From: Bifidobacterium boum
GTDB taxonomy: Bacteria; Actinomycetota; Actinomycetes; Actinomycetales; Bifidobacteriaceae
Assembly: GCF_000741535.1 (NCBI RefSeq)
Contig: NZ_JGYQ01000002.1
Coordinates: forward strand, 124,001-188,000
Length of the DNA: 64,000 bases
Reading direction: 5' to 3'
The notes under the pieces were generated by a model. It was not told where the DNA came from. It made no database searches and worked only from the letters and a program-made list of their open reading frames with translations. The position numbers were made by a program, and so were the translations under genes. Shown in pieces: positions 19,592 to 28,773 of this stretch; position 1 is the stretch's first letter; each line of letters opens with the position of its first letter.

Positions 19592-20461
19592 ATGCAGTTA
19601 ATTCGCGTAGAAAACATCGACGACGAACGCATCGCCGCGTACACCAATCTCACCGAGCTCCAATTACGTAATCGTCTCGAACCCGAAAAAGGGCTGTTTA
19701 TCGCGGAATCACCGAAAGTCATTGACCGGGCGCTCGCTGCAGGACGCGAGCCGATCTCCCTGCTTGTCGAAGAACCGTGGATTGTCGGCATGAGCGAAGA
19801 ATTCGCATTCATCGACCAGCATTGGGGAACCGGAATCCCCGTGTACGTAGCGAGCCCCGAACAACTCAAACAGCTGACCGGCTACCGGTTGCATCGTGGG
19901 GCGCTCGCAGCGATGAAACGCTGGCCCTTGCCAAGCGTTGAAGAAGTGTGCTGCAACGCACGTCGTGTTGCTGTTATGGAGAATATTGTCGACCACACGA
20001 ATGTCGGAGCGTTGATGCGTTCCGCTGCGGCGCTCGACGTTGATGCTGTTCTGGTGACGCCTTCGTGCGGCGACCCGCTCTATCGCAGGGCGGCACGCGT
20101 ATCTATGGGCACGGTGTTCCAAGTGCCGTGGACGCGTATCGGCGGCGACGACACGCATTTCTGGCCGATCCAAGGCCTCGCGCAACTGCACGACCTGGGG
20201 TTCACCACGGCGGCCATGGCGTTGGTTGACGACTCCATCAGCCTTGACGAGCTGGTACGACGACTTGACAACAGCCCCGCATCCGCTGATCATATCGACA
20301 AACTCGCCCTCATTTTCGGCACAGAAGGCGACGGATTGTCCCATCGCACCATCTCGCATGCGGATCTGACAGTGAAAATCCCGATGAGTCACGGTGTCGA
20401 CAGTCTCAATGTCGCGGCGTCCAGTGCCGTCGCATTCTATGCGACACGGGTGAAGGATTAA
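19592..20461 (+). CDS. TrmH/SpoU-family RNA 2'-O-methyltransferase
   Basis: A 289-residue protein. An N-terminal substrate-binding domain (ELQLRNRLEPEKGLFIAESPKVI) precedes the SPOUT knot: motif 1 NIVDHTNVGALMRSAAAL, motif 2 LIFGTEGDGLS, motif 3 IPMSHGVDSLNVAASSAV. These residues bind AdoMet and the target ribose. The ATG at 19592 has GGGAGAG upstream. The target could be 23S rRNA or tRNA; not decidable from sequence. Ends just before a strong hairpin. Confidence 0.9.
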   Translation: MQLIRVENIDDERIAAYTNLTELQLRNRLEPEKGLFIAESPKVIDRALAAGREPISLLVEEPWIVGMSEEFAFIDQHWGTGIPVYVASPEQLKQLTGYRLHRGALAAMKRWPLPSVEEVCCNARRVAVMENIVDHTNVGALMRSAAALDVDAVLVTPSCGDPLYRRAARVSMGTVFQVPWTRIGGDDTHFWPIQGLAQLHDLGFTTAAMALVDDSISLDELVRRLDNSPASADHIDKLALIFGTEGDGLSHRTISHADLTVKIPMSHGVDSLNVAASSAVAFYATRVKD

Positions 20462-20465
20462 GCAA

Positions 20466-20504
20466 TCGTGCTTCCTTACGAACGTCAGAAGTAAGGAAGC
20501 ACGA
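20466..20504 (+). terminator. Hairpin terminator of the TrmH-family gene
   Basis: A 14-bp perfect stem (20466-20479 with 20491-20504, 11-nt loop) beginning five bases past the stop codon. Confidence 0.75.
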
Positions 20505-20525
20505 CAACCGAAACTAGGCGCGATG

Positions 20526-20555
20526 GCACCGCACACATACGGATGCGTGCGGTGC
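20526..20555 (-). terminator. Hairpin terminator of the SUF operon
   Basis: GCACCGCAC (20526-20534) pairs with GTGCGGTGC (20547-20555), 22 nt past the SufT-like stop on the minus strand. Confidence 0.6.
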
Positions 20556-20577
20556 TCAACTACGGGCGATGGATTGT

Positions 20578-21192
20578 TCAGTATTGCGGCATCGCATCCA
20601 GATTGAAACCGATGGCGGCAAGCTGTTCACGGCCTTCGGGCGTGATCTTGTCGACGGTCCACCGCGGCTGCCACGTCCAATCAATGCGGAATTCCTCGAC
20701 AAGACCGGCAAGGGTGCTCGCGCATTCGTCCTCGATGAGTTCCGTCAGCGGGCATGCCGGCGTGGTGAGGGTCATTGTGATGATCGCCCGCCCCAGATTG
20801 TCGATTTCGATGCCGTAGACCAGACCAAGGTCGATGACATCGATACCCAGTTCGGGATCGATCACTTGATGCAGCGCCTCTTTGACGTCTTGTGCCGTCG
20901 CACGGCCGATATCATCCACAGCGACCAGCGGGATGTCGTCATCGCCGGTCTCGCCATCGTCATGTTGGCATTCCTGCTTGCTGTGCTTGCCGCACGCGCA
21001 CCGATTGTCCTGGGATACCCCTCCGGATTGGGCCGGGTCGGCGGACGTGTCTTCGGCAGGCGTGCCGAGTGCGCCCAACAACTGCGGGTTGGCCATGACC
21101 TTACGCGCGGCGTTGTCATTGCCCAAAGCTTGGGATACCGTGTCAAAAATCGTGGATTCCGGTTCGGGGACCAGATTGCCCTGATCTGTCAT
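20578..21192 (-). CDS. sufT: SufT-like metal-sulfur cluster assembly factor (DUF59)
   Basis: A 204-residue protein. The C-terminal 110 residues are a DUF59/MIP18 domain: DVKEALHQVIDPELGIDVIDLGLVYGIEI, then ITMTLTTPACPLTELI with the conserved cysteine, and a closing WTVDKITPEGREQLAAIGF. The first 90 residues are an unusual extension with a Cys/His-rich patch (CACGKHSKQECQHD), absent from ordinary short SufT proteins. Start 21192 is four bases from GGAG; an ATG at 21195 is also possible. Last gene of the suf operon, 16 nt after sufU. Confidence 0.85.
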   Translation of the reverse strand: MTDQGNLVPEPESTIFDTVSQALGNDNAARKVMANPQLLGALGTPAEDTSADPAQSGGVSQDNRCACGKHSKQECQHDDGETGDDDIPLVAVDDIGRATAQDVKEALHQVIDPELGIDVIDLGLVYGIEIDNLGRAIITMTLTTPACPLTELIEDECASTLAGLVEEFRIDWTWQPRWTVDKITPEGREQLAAIGFNLDAMPQY

Positions 21193-21208
21193 CATGCTCC
21201 TTATCGGC

Positions 21209-21805
21209 TTAGTCGGCTTCGCCGGTGGATGTCTTGTCTTGCGAGGCCAAGGCCTTGGCGACGGCATCTTTCATGCCTTCCCAGCCGAGCAACGCACATT
21301 TGATACGCATAGGATACTTCGAAACACCTTGGAATACCACGGCATCTTCAAGCTGTTCGTTCTCAGCGTCATCGGCGAGGCCTCTACCGCGGGATTCCAT
21401 AAGCTTATGGAAAATGGCCCCCAGGCTCATAGCCTCTTCGACGGTCTTGCCTTCGACAAGATCGGTCATGACCGACAGGCTCGCCTGAGAAATCGAACAA
21501 CCATGACCATCCCACTCAAGCAGTTCGATGCGATGCGGCTCATCCTTGGACACTTCCACGCGGATGGTCGCCTCGTCTCCGCAGGTCGGATTGAACTGGT
21601 GGGATTGCCCTGTTTCGCAGTATTCGTGCTGCTGACGAACGCTCGCTTCACCCTGATCGAGCGAAGACTCCACTGCGGTGTCGCTTTCTTTGGCTAGATC
21701 CGGCGCGAAATGCGCTTTTCCGTGTGGATCGCGCGCAGCTTCAAGAATGACTTCCTGATACATCTGTTCCAAGTCGTCGCCGCTCATGCCGAAATCGTCG
21801 CTCAT
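21209..21805 (-). CDS. sufU: SufU iron-sulfur/zinc sulfur-transfer protein
   Basis: A 198-residue SufU. It has the family opening LEQMYQEVILEAARDPHGK, then NPTCGD (Cys75), the GCSISQAS motif (Cys103) and KCALLGWEG near the C-terminus, the three cysteines that with an Asp bind zinc and accept persulfide from SufS. Between DPHGK and NPTCGD is an insert of about 40 residues with its own Cys (QHEYCETG). Start ATG 21805 with AGGGA upstream. Separated from sufS by 125 nt that contain a strong hairpin. Confidence 0.92.
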   Translation of the reverse strand: MSDDFGMSGDDLEQMYQEVILEAARDPHGKAHFAPDLAKESDTAVESSLDQGEASVRQQHEYCETGQSHQFNPTCGDEATIRVEVSKDEPHRIELLEWDGHGCSISQASLSVMTDLVEGKTVEEAMSLGAIFHKLMESRGRGLADDAENEQLEDAVVFQGVSKYPMRIKCALLGWEGMKDAVAKALASQDKTSTGEAD

Positions 21806-21829
21806 GCCTGTTCCCTACTCTCGCTCATA

Positions 21830-21862
21830 TGCTTGCGGGGGCATATCATACCCCCGCAAGCA
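21830..21862 (-). promoter_or_regulatory. Hairpin between sufS and sufU
   Basis: A 12-bp GC-rich perfect stem (21830-21841 with 21851-21862, 9-nt loop) lies about 70 nt past the sufS stop and 25 nt before the sufU start. Terminator-like but with no T-run; it may attenuate sufU-sufT or stabilise the sufBDCS messenger. Confidence 0.5.
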
Positions 21863-21930
21863 CGTTACCGCCATACCTGATACCGGATACGCCCAAAGCG
21901 CAGTCTCATGTGCGCTTCGAGCCTGTTGCG

Positions 21931-23208
21931 TCAGGCCTTGAAGAACGGCCGGACCTTGGAGACCGCTTCAACCAACGCCTGTGCGTCTTCGATGCTGTTG
22001 TACACACCGGTGGACGCGCGGTTGGAAGCGTACAACCCGAAATGACGGTGCACCGGCTGCGCGCAATGATGCCCTACGCGGATAGCGATACCAAGTGAGT
22101 CAATGAACTGGCCGACATCATGCGGGTGGACGCCCTGCACGTCAAACGCCACGGTACCGATACGATTGACGTTCTCGCGTGGTCCCAGGATACGCACGCC
22201 GTCGATATCGCCGAGTTTGAGCAGTTCGCCGGCGATGGTCTTCTCATGGGCCTCGATGTTCTCCATGCCGATTGCGCGCATCCAGTCCGCGGCGACGCCG
22301 GCGGCGACCACTTGGGCGACAGGCTGGGTCCCCGCTTCGAAACGTGCGGGCGGGGCCATGTATTCAGCCGGCTTGTCCATCCATGCCAATTCGACCATGG
22401 ATCCGCCGAAATTGGCCGGCGGCAACGCCTCGAGCAGTTCACGCTTACCATACAGGAAGCCCACGCCGGTTGGACCATACATCTTGTGGGCGCTCCACGC
22501 AGCGAAATCGACATCCATCGCATGGAAATCGACCTTCAGGTGTGGCACGGACTGGCACGCGTCAAGGATGAACACCGCTCCAACCTCATGGGCGCGGCGG
22601 ACGATCGGCGCGATATCGGTAACAGCGCCCGTGGTGTTGCCCACATGGGTGATCGCGACGACTTTCGTGCGTTCGGTGATGACCTGATCGGCGGTATCGG
22701 AACGGATGCGTCCGTCATCGGTCAGATCGAACCATTTGAGGGTGGCGCCGGTACGGTAGGCGAGCTCCTGGAACGGCAGAAGCACAGAATGGTGTTCCGC
22801 TTTAGAAACCACGATTTCATCACCCGGCTTCAGCGCGAAACGCTGAGCCGGCTTGCCGCCGCGACCGAGACTCGCGTTGCCGAATGCGGTCGCCAGCAAG
22901 TTCAATCCGGCGGTAGCGCCGGCGGTGACGACGATCTCCTCTTCGCCCTCCTCGCTGTTGGCGCCGACCAGACGCGCTACCTTCGCACGCGCCTCTTCAA
23001 ACGCCATCGTGCTGCGTGCCGCCAACTCATGGGCTCCGCGGTGGACGCCCGCGTTGATGGTTCGATAGAACTCGCTTTCGGCATCGATGACGCACTGCGG
23101 CTTTTGCGATGTCGCAGCGGAATCGAGATATACCAGCGGGTGACCGTGGATGCGCTGATCCAGAATCGGGAATTGCTCGCGGATAGCGGCGAAATCAACA
23201 TCTGTCAT
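21931..23208 (-). CDS. sufS: Cysteine desulfurase SufS
   Basis: A 425-residue fold-type I PLP enzyme of the SufS group. The PLP lysine is in AWSAHKMYGPTGVGFLYG, upstream is the THVGNTTGAV segment, and the catalytic cysteine lies in RVGHHCAQP near the C-terminus. It takes sulfur from cysteine and hands it to SufU. The ATG at 23206-23208 is preferred to the TTG two codons earlier. Twenty nt downstream of sufC. Confidence 0.95.
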   Translation of the reverse strand: MTDVDFAAIREQFPILDQRIHGHPLVYLDSAATSQKPQCVIDAESEFYRTINAGVHRGAHELAARSTMAFEEARAKVARLVGANSEEGEEEIVVTAGATAGLNLLATAFGNASLGRGGKPAQRFALKPGDEIVVSKAEHHSVLLPFQELAYRTGATLKWFDLTDDGRIRSDTADQVITERTKVVAITHVGNTTGAVTDIAPIVRRAHEVGAVFILDACQSVPHLKVDFHAMDVDFAAWSAHKMYGPTGVGFLYGKRELLEALPPANFGGSMVELAWMDKPAEYMAPPARFEAGTQPVAQVVAAGVAADWMRAIGMENIEAHEKTIAGELLKLGDIDGVRILGPRENVNRIGTVAFDVQGVHPHDVGQFIDSLGIAIRVGHHCAQPVHRHFGLYASNRASTGVYNSIEDAQALVEAVSKVRPFFKA

Positions 23209-23226
23209 GTCCAACCTGCCTTTTTC

Positions 23227-24006
23227 TCAGGCCAGTGCCGATTCCGTGCTGCCTTCCGGCAAGTACTCGTCATAGCCGTTTTCCTCGAGTTCGTCCGCAA
23301 GCTCGGGGCCGCCGGTCTTGACAAAATGACCGTCAGCGAAGACATGGACGATATCCGGTTTGATGTACTTGAGGATGCGCGTGTAGTGGGTGACCATGAG
23401 AATGCCCAGATCGGTGTTCTCCTTGGCACGGTTCACGCCTTCGGACACAATGCGCAAGGCGTCGACATCCAAGCCGGAATCGGTTTCGTCAAGGATGGCG
23501 AATTTCGGCTTGAGCAGTTCGAGCTGCAGTACCTCCGCACGCTTCTTCTCACCGCCGGAGAATCCCTCATTGACGGAACGCATCGCAAATTTCGGATCCA
23601 TGCGCAGCCGCTTCATCGCCTCGTTGAGTTCCTTGGTCCAGGTGCGGATTGACGGCGCTTTGCCGTCGACTTCCGTTTTCGCGGTACGCAGGAAGTTGGT
23701 CATGGACACGCCCGGCACTTCGACCGGGTACTGCATGGCGAGGAACAGGCCTTCCTTTGCACGTTCATCCGGCGTCTGCTTGAGAATGTCCACGCCGTCG
23801 AGCAGCGCTTGACCGGAATCAACCTCGTACTTCGGATGTCCTGCGAGCGTGTAGGCGAGTGTGGATTTGCCGGAGCCGTTGGGGCCCATGATCGCATGGG
23901 TCTCCCCCGAATGGACTGTCAGATTGACTCCCTTGAGGATCTGCTTGCGTCCCTCCTTGGTTTCCACAGAGGCGTAGAGGTCCTTGATTTCGAGAGTGTG
24001 CTGCAT
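23227..24006 (-). CDS. sufC: Fe-S assembly ATPase SufC
   Basis: A 259-residue ABC-type ATPase. Walker A GPNGSGKSTLAYTLAG, a Q-loop AMQYPVEVPG, the signature FSGGEKKRAEVLQ, Walker B FAILDETDSGLD and the switch histidine in MVTHYTRILKYI. It forms the SufBC2D scaffold complex in the cytoplasm. One base separates it from the sufD stop; part of the sufB-D-C-S-U-T transcript. Confidence 0.96.
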   Translation of the reverse strand: MQHTLEIKDLYASVETKEGRKQILKGVNLTVHSGETHAIMGPNGSGKSTLAYTLAGHPKYEVDSGQALLDGVDILKQTPDERAKEGLFLAMQYPVEVPGVSMTNFLRTAKTEVDGKAPSIRTWTKELNEAMKRLRMDPKFAMRSVNEGFSGGEKKRAEVLQLELLKPKFAILDETDSGLDVDALRIVSEGVNRAKENTDLGILMVTHYTRILKYIKPDIVHVFADGHFVKTGGPELADELEENGYDEYLPEGSTESALA

Positions 24007-24007
24007 A

Positions 24008-25291
24008 TTACTTTTCCTCCAATACGGCTTGCATGGCCGCGTTCTCGCCTCGTGCCAGGCGACGGTCGATCACATTCATCAGGTGCTGTGCAATGGCAGG
24101 TACGCCGATTTCTTCGACAAGTTCCGCGAAGAATCCTTGGACGACCAGTTTGCGCGCTTCGGTTTCGCTGATACCACGGGATTCGAGATAGAACAGTTCC
24201 TCATCATCGAATCGGCCGACTGAACTGGCGTGACCGGCGCCGACGATGTTGCCGTTCTCGATTTCCAGGTTCGGCTCGGAATCAGCGATGGCGCCGGGCG
24301 TGAGCACGAGATTCCTGTTGAGTTCGTAGGAATCGGTGCCCGGTGCGGTCGGCTCGATCAGCGCATTGCCCACCCATGTGGAATGGGCGCCCTTACCGCT
24401 CAAAGCGCCCTTGTACACGACACGGGACTTGCATTCGGGGTAATTGTGCACAACCATCGTCCGATGCTCGATATGCTCGCCGGGATCGGCGAAATAGATG
24501 CCCAGCATGTTCAAGTCGCCTTGTGAGCCGCCGAAATCCTGGTCCATTCGGATGCGCACCACATCACCGCCAAGCGTCACGACGGAATGCCGCAACGACG
24601 CTCCGGCGCCGACGCGAATGCGATGATTGCCGACATGCTTGGAACCCTTGTCCCATTCCTGCACGAAAGTCGTGGAGATATGCGAGTCGGCACCCGTCGA
24701 GATTTCCACGCCTTCGGCGATACGGGCACGGCCGTCATGTTCGACGATGACATCGCCATGCGCGCGATCCTCGGCGACAATGACCAGATGCACCGCATCA
24801 AGGTCGTCACCTCCGCCGTGGATGCGCACGAGCACCGGCTTGTCGAGCTCGCCGCGCAGTCGTATCACGGTCGCTGTTTTACCGCTGGCCCATTCAACCG
24901 CCGACACGCGGTCATTCGGCATGAGCACGGTCCCCGAGGGCTTCTCCCCCAGCGCGACCTGCGACACGTCGACATGATCGCCGTCGACGGGCTGACCGCC
25001 GGTGTCGGTCACTTCGATGCGCGTTTCACCGCTTGGTTCGAACACGTCGAAGAACTCTTCGATACGCTCGATCGGCGTATAGCGCCAATCCTCCTGTTTG
25101 CGGGTCGGCTGGCTGAACGCGTCCACCTCGAAGGACCGAGGTTCACGATCCGCGCTCGACGGCATTGCCGCAGGAAAAGCATACGGATCATGCGGATCGG
25201 CCTTCGGGATGTCGATCTCCGTGTTGGTCGGTTGCGTCTGGGACTGTACGTTTTGCACATTCTGCATGGTGTTCTGCTCTTGTTCTGCCAT
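24008..25291 (-). CDS. sufD: Fe-S cluster assembly protein SufD
   Basis: A 427-residue beta-helix scaffold protein. The FEVDAFSQPTRKQEDWRYTPIERI segment and the C-terminal SVGRFDDEELFYLESRGISETEARKLVVQGF block are typical. It pairs with SufB on SufC. Three bases separate it from sufB. The first 25 residues are a Gln/Asn/Thr-rich low-complexity leader. Confidence 0.94.
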   Translation of the reverse strand: MAEQEQNTMQNVQNVQSQTQPTNTEIDIPKADPHDPYAFPAAMPSSADREPRSFEVDAFSQPTRKQEDWRYTPIERIEEFFDVFEPSGETRIEVTDTGGQPVDGDHVDVSQVALGEKPSGTVLMPNDRVSAVEWASGKTATVIRLRGELDKPVLVRIHGGGDDLDAVHLVIVAEDRAHGDVIVEHDGRARIAEGVEISTGADSHISTTFVQEWDKGSKHVGNHRIRVGAGASLRHSVVTLGGDVVRIRMDQDFGGSQGDLNMLGIYFADPGEHIEHRTMVVHNYPECKSRVVYKGALSGKGAHSTWVGNALIEPTAPGTDSYELNRNLVLTPGAIADSEPNLEIENGNIVGAGHASSVGRFDDEELFYLESRGISETEARKLVVQGFFAELVEEIGVPAIAQHLMNVIDRRLARGENAAMQAVLEEK

Positions 25292-25294
25292 GGA

Positions 25295-26791
25295 TCAGCC
25301 TACCGATCCTTCCATCTGCAATTCGACGAGCCTGTTGAGCTCAAGCGCATACTCCATAGGCAGCTCTCGGCTGATCGGCTCCACGAAGCCGCGGACGATC
25401 ATGCCCATGGCTTCCTTCTCTTCGAGACCACGGCTCATGAGGTAGAACAGCTGATCTTCGGAAACCTTCGAGACAGTCGCCTCATGCGCCATGGAGACGT
25501 CATCCTCACGCACGTCGACATGCGGATACGTGTCGGAACGTGAGAAATCGTCAACCAGCAGAGCATCGCATACGACCGACGAGCTCGAACCTTCGGCGCC
25601 GTCAACGATTTTGACCAGACCGCGGTATGCCGAGCGTCCGCCGCCTCGGGAAATCGATTTCGCCACAATCGTAGAACTCGTGTGCGGGGCGAGATGAATC
25701 ATCTTCGCGCCGGTATCCTGATATTGGCCCTTGCCGGCGAAGCCGAGAGACATGGTGGATGCCTTGGCATACGGTTCGGCGAGGATACAGGCCGGGTATT
25801 TCATCGTGGCTTTGGAGCCGATATTGCCATCGACCCACTCCATCGTGCCACCCTCACGCACATAGGCGCGTTGCGTTACGAGGTTGTACACGTTGTTCGA
25901 CCAGTTCTGCACGGTCGTGTACCGCACGCGGGCATGCTTCTCGACCACGATTTCGACGATTGCGGCGTGCAGCGAATCCGTGGAATAGATCGGGGCGGTG
26001 CACCCTTCGACGTAATGCACATAGGAGCCTTCGTCCGCGATGATGAGCGTGCGTTCGAACTGGCCCATATTCGGCGTGTTGATGCGGAAATACGCTTGCA
26101 ACGGGATATCCACATGAACGCCCTTGGGCACATAGACGAATGAGCCGCCGGACCATGCCGCGGTGTTCAACGCACCGAACTTGTTGTCTTCCGGGGACAC
26201 GACCTTGCCGAAATACTTGCGGACCAGATCGGGGTATTCCCGGACCGCGGTATCGGTGTCAACGAAAATAACGCCCTGTTTCTTCAGATCATCCCGGATT
26301 GAATTGTAGATGACTTCGGATTCGTATTGAGCGGCGACACCGGAGACGAGACGCTTCTTCTCCGCTTCAGGAATGCCCAGCTTGTCGTAGGTATTGCGGA
26401 TATCATCGGGAAGATCTTCCCAACGTTTCGCCTGCTCCTTGAGGGGCTTGACATAATACTTGAAATCATCGGCGTTGAATCCGCTCAGATCGACACCCCA
26501 TGACGGCATCGGCTTTTCGACGAAAGCACGGTACCCGCGCAGGCGCATGTCCAGCATCCACTGCGGCTCATGCTTGTCCGCGGAGATCGCCCTGACGACA
26601 TTCTCGTCGATGCCTTTCTTCGCTGCCTCACCGGCGGCGTCGGAATCATGCCAGCCGTAGTTGTAGTCACCGAACTGGCTGATGATTTCATCGTCCTGTT
26701 TGATTTTTTCCTCGTTGACGCGGGAACGGTCAGCCACATACTGGCTCATCTCCACATCCGCCGCGGCGTTTGGTGTGTGTTCACTCGCCAC
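25295..26791 (-). CDS. sufB: Fe-S cluster assembly protein SufB
   Basis: A 498-residue scaffold protein, first gene of the suf operon. Core features are the [26 protein letters not shown] segment, the [19 protein letters not shown] stretch that contains the conserved Cys, and the [17 protein letters not shown] ending shared with SufD. The start is GTG at 26789-26791 with a GGAGG nine bases upstream. The upstream 130 nt hold an inverted repeat and a palindrome that could bind a regulator. Confidence 0.95.
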   Translation of the reverse strand: MASEHTPNAAADVEMSQYVADRSRVNEEKIKQDDEIISQFGDYNYGWHDSDAAGEAAKKGIDENVVRAISADKHEPQWMLDMRLRGYRAFVEKPMPSWGVDLSGFNADDFKYYVKPLKEQAKRWEDLPDDIRNTYDKLGIPEAEKKRLVSGVAAQYESEVIYNSIRDDLKKQGVIFVDTDTAVREYPDLVRKYFGKVVSPEDNKFGALNTAAWSGGSFVYVPKGVHVDIPLQAYFRINTPNMGQFERTLIIADEGSYVHYVEGCTAPIYSTDSLHAAIVEIVVEKHARVRYTTVQNWSNNVYNLVTQRAYVREGGTMEWVDGNIGSKATMKYPACILAEPYAKASTMSLGFAGKGQYQDTGAKMIHLAPHTSSTIVAKSISRGGGRSAYRGLVKIVDGAEGSSSSVVCDALLVDDFSRSDTYPHVDVREDDVSMAHEATVSKVSEDQLFYLMSRGLEEKEAMGMIVRGFVEPISRELPMEYALELNRLVELQMEGSVG

Positions 26792-26812
26792 CGTACGCTG
26801 CCTCCATTCATT

Positions 26813-26896
26813 CGTAGTTCCATCGCTAACCTAACAGACCTGACCGGAAAACACTAGAGATTGTCCGAACTACGCCTCATGCGAAATCATATGATT
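26813..26896 (-). promoter_or_regulatory. Inverted repeats in the suf promoter region
   Basis: CGTAGTTC (26813-26820) and GAACTACG (26867-26874) form an 8-bp perfect inverted repeat, 46 nt apart, and AATCATATGATT (26885-26896) is a 12-bp palindrome. All lie between sufB and the pyrG terminator. They may be regulator sites (for example for a SufR- or IscR-like protein); no regulator gene is adjacent. Confidence 0.35.
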
Positions 26897-26918
26897 CCTG
26901 TGATGGGCGTGTCGAAAC

Positions 26919-26955
26919 GAATGCGCCTGCACAGTTTGCATGTGCAGGCGCATTC
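26919..26955 (-). terminator. pyrG terminator hairpin
   Basis: A 15-bp perfect stem (26919-26933 with 26941-26955, 7-nt loop) 43 nt past the pyrG stop, followed on the minus strand by only a short T-run. Confidence 0.75.
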
Positions 26956-26997
26956 GGCAGGTGTCCAGTCAGTCAAGCCGACCACGATGCATGCCGG

Positions 26998-28665
26998 TCA
27001 GCCCTGATCAGCCGCCTGATGATCCAGAGCCGCCTTCACCAGACCGGCGAACAGCGGATGCGGGCGCGTCGGACGGGACTTGAACTCAGGATGCGCTTGC
27101 GTGCCCACGTAGAACGGGTGAACATCCTGCGGAAGCTCCACGAACTCGGTAAGCTCGCCGTCAGGGCTTTCGCCGGAAATCCGCATGCCGCCGTCACGCA
27201 GCTGCTGCTTGTAATTGACGTTCACCTCGTAACGGTGACGATGACGCTCGGTCACATGGGTGCTGCCATACAGCTGGGCGACCAAGGAATCCTCCTCGAG
27301 ATTCGCCGGGTAGGAGCCCAAGCGCATGGTGTGGCCCATATCACCGTGGCCGGCGACGATATCCTTCTGCTCTTCCATCGTGGCGATGACCGGATTCTTG
27401 CAATCCGGCTCGAACTCGGTGGAATTCGCATCCTCAAGACCGAGGACGTCACGGGCGTACTCGATGACCATGGACTGGAGTCCCAAGCACAGGCCAAGTG
27501 CCGGCAAGCCCGTCTCACGAGCGAACTTCAACGCGCCGATCTTGCCTTCGATGCCACGGATGCCGAAACCGCCAGGAATGACGATGCCATCGACATTGTT
27601 GAGCGCCGCTTTCGCGCCTTCCCAGGTTTCGCACAAATCAGCCGCGACCCATTTGACGTTGACCTTGGCATAATTGGCGAAGCCGCCCGCCTTGATCGCC
27701 TCGGTGACGGACAAGTAAGCGTCCGGCAGATCAATGTACTTGCCGACGATGGCGACATTCACCTCATGCTTGGGGTGATGAACGCGCTCGAGCAGATCCT
27801 CCCATTCAGCCCAATCGACATCATGGAACGGCAGACCGAGTTCACGGACGACGTAAGCGTCCAGTCCTTCGTCGAACAGGATCTTCGGGACATCGTAGAT
27901 GCTCGGGGCGTCGACACAATTGACCACGCCTTCGGGATCGACGTCGCACATCAGCGAAATCTTGTCCTTGATGGACTGATTCAGCGTGCGGTCGGAACGC
28001 AGGACCAGCGCGTCAGGCGTGATGCCCAGCTGGCGCAGCATCATCACGGAATGCTGGGTCGGCTTGGTTTTCAGCTCGTGCGCGGCGGAAATGTACGGAA
28101 CCAGCGAAACGTGCACGAACATGCAGTTCTCCGGGCCGAGTTCGCGGCGCACCTGACGGGCTGCCTCAAGGAACGGCTGCGATTCGATATCGCCGACGGT
28201 GCCGCCGATTTCCGTGATGATCACATCGACATCGTCCGCCGCCTGGGCACGCATACGGCTCTTGATCTCATTGGTGATATGCGGGATCACCTGCACGCAC
28301 TGGCCCAGATACTCGCCGGCACGCTCCTTGCGCAGCACGGACTGATAAATCTGACCGGTGGTGACATTCGCCTTCTGGCTGAGGAAGACATCAAGGAAGC
28401 GCTCATAATGGCCGATGTCGAGATCGGTTTCGGCGCCGTCCTCGGTGACATAGACCTCACCGTGCTGGAAGGGGTTCATTGTGCCCGGGTCGACATTGAT
28501 ATAGGGATCGAGTTTCTGCTGAAGAACGCGGATTCCGCGGCTGCGCAGCAGGCGGCCCAAGGACGAAGCAGTCAGTCCTTTGCCGAGGGAGGACACCACG
28601 CCTCCGGTGACGAAAATATGCTTGGTGACGTGTTCCGATGCATTGCCATGTTGTCTTCTTGCCAT
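26998..28665 (-). CDS. pyrG: CTP synthase
   Basis: A 555-residue amidoligase making CTP from UTP, ATP and glutamine. The N-terminal synthetase opens [23 protein letters not shown]; the C-terminal glutaminase has GLCLGLQSM with the nucleophilic cysteine and [14 protein letters not shown] before the catalytic His/Glu. The ATG at 28663-28665 with TTGGAG five bases upstream is used; a frame extending 34 codons further is dismissed because it has no CTP-synthase similarity. Confidence 0.96.
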   Translation of the reverse strand: MARRQHGNASEHVTKHIFVTGGVVSSLGKGLTASSLGRLLRSRGIRVLQQKLDPYINVDPGTMNPFQHGEVYVTEDGAETDLDIGHYERFLDVFLSQKANVTTGQIYQSVLRKERAGEYLGQCVQVIPHITNEIKSRMRAQAADDVDVIITEIGGTVGDIESQPFLEAARQVRRELGPENCMFVHVSLVPYISAAHELKTKPTQHSVMMLRQLGITPDALVLRSDRTLNQSIKDKISLMCDVDPEGVVNCVDAPSIYDVPKILFDEGLDAYVVRELGLPFHDVDWAEWEDLLERVHHPKHEVNVAIVGKYIDLPDAYLSVTEAIKAGGFANYAKVNVKWVAADLCETWEGAKAALNNVDGIVIPGGFGIRGIEGKIGALKFARETGLPALGLCLGLQSMVIEYARDVLGLEDANSTEFEPDCKNPVIATMEEQKDIVAGHGDMGHTMRLGSYPANLEEDSLVAQLYGSTHVTERHRHRYEVNVNYKQQLRDGGMRISGESPDGELTEFVELPQDVHPFYVGTQAHPEFKSRPTRPHPLFAGLVKAALDHQAADQG

Positions 28666-28773
28666 GGAACTCCAATCTATCATCTCGCCATGACCCGGCG
28701 TGTTTCCCTGACACTGCAGCGCCACAGAATCCGTATCCATCCCGCAAGCGCCATGCGATGCAGTCATGCCGGG

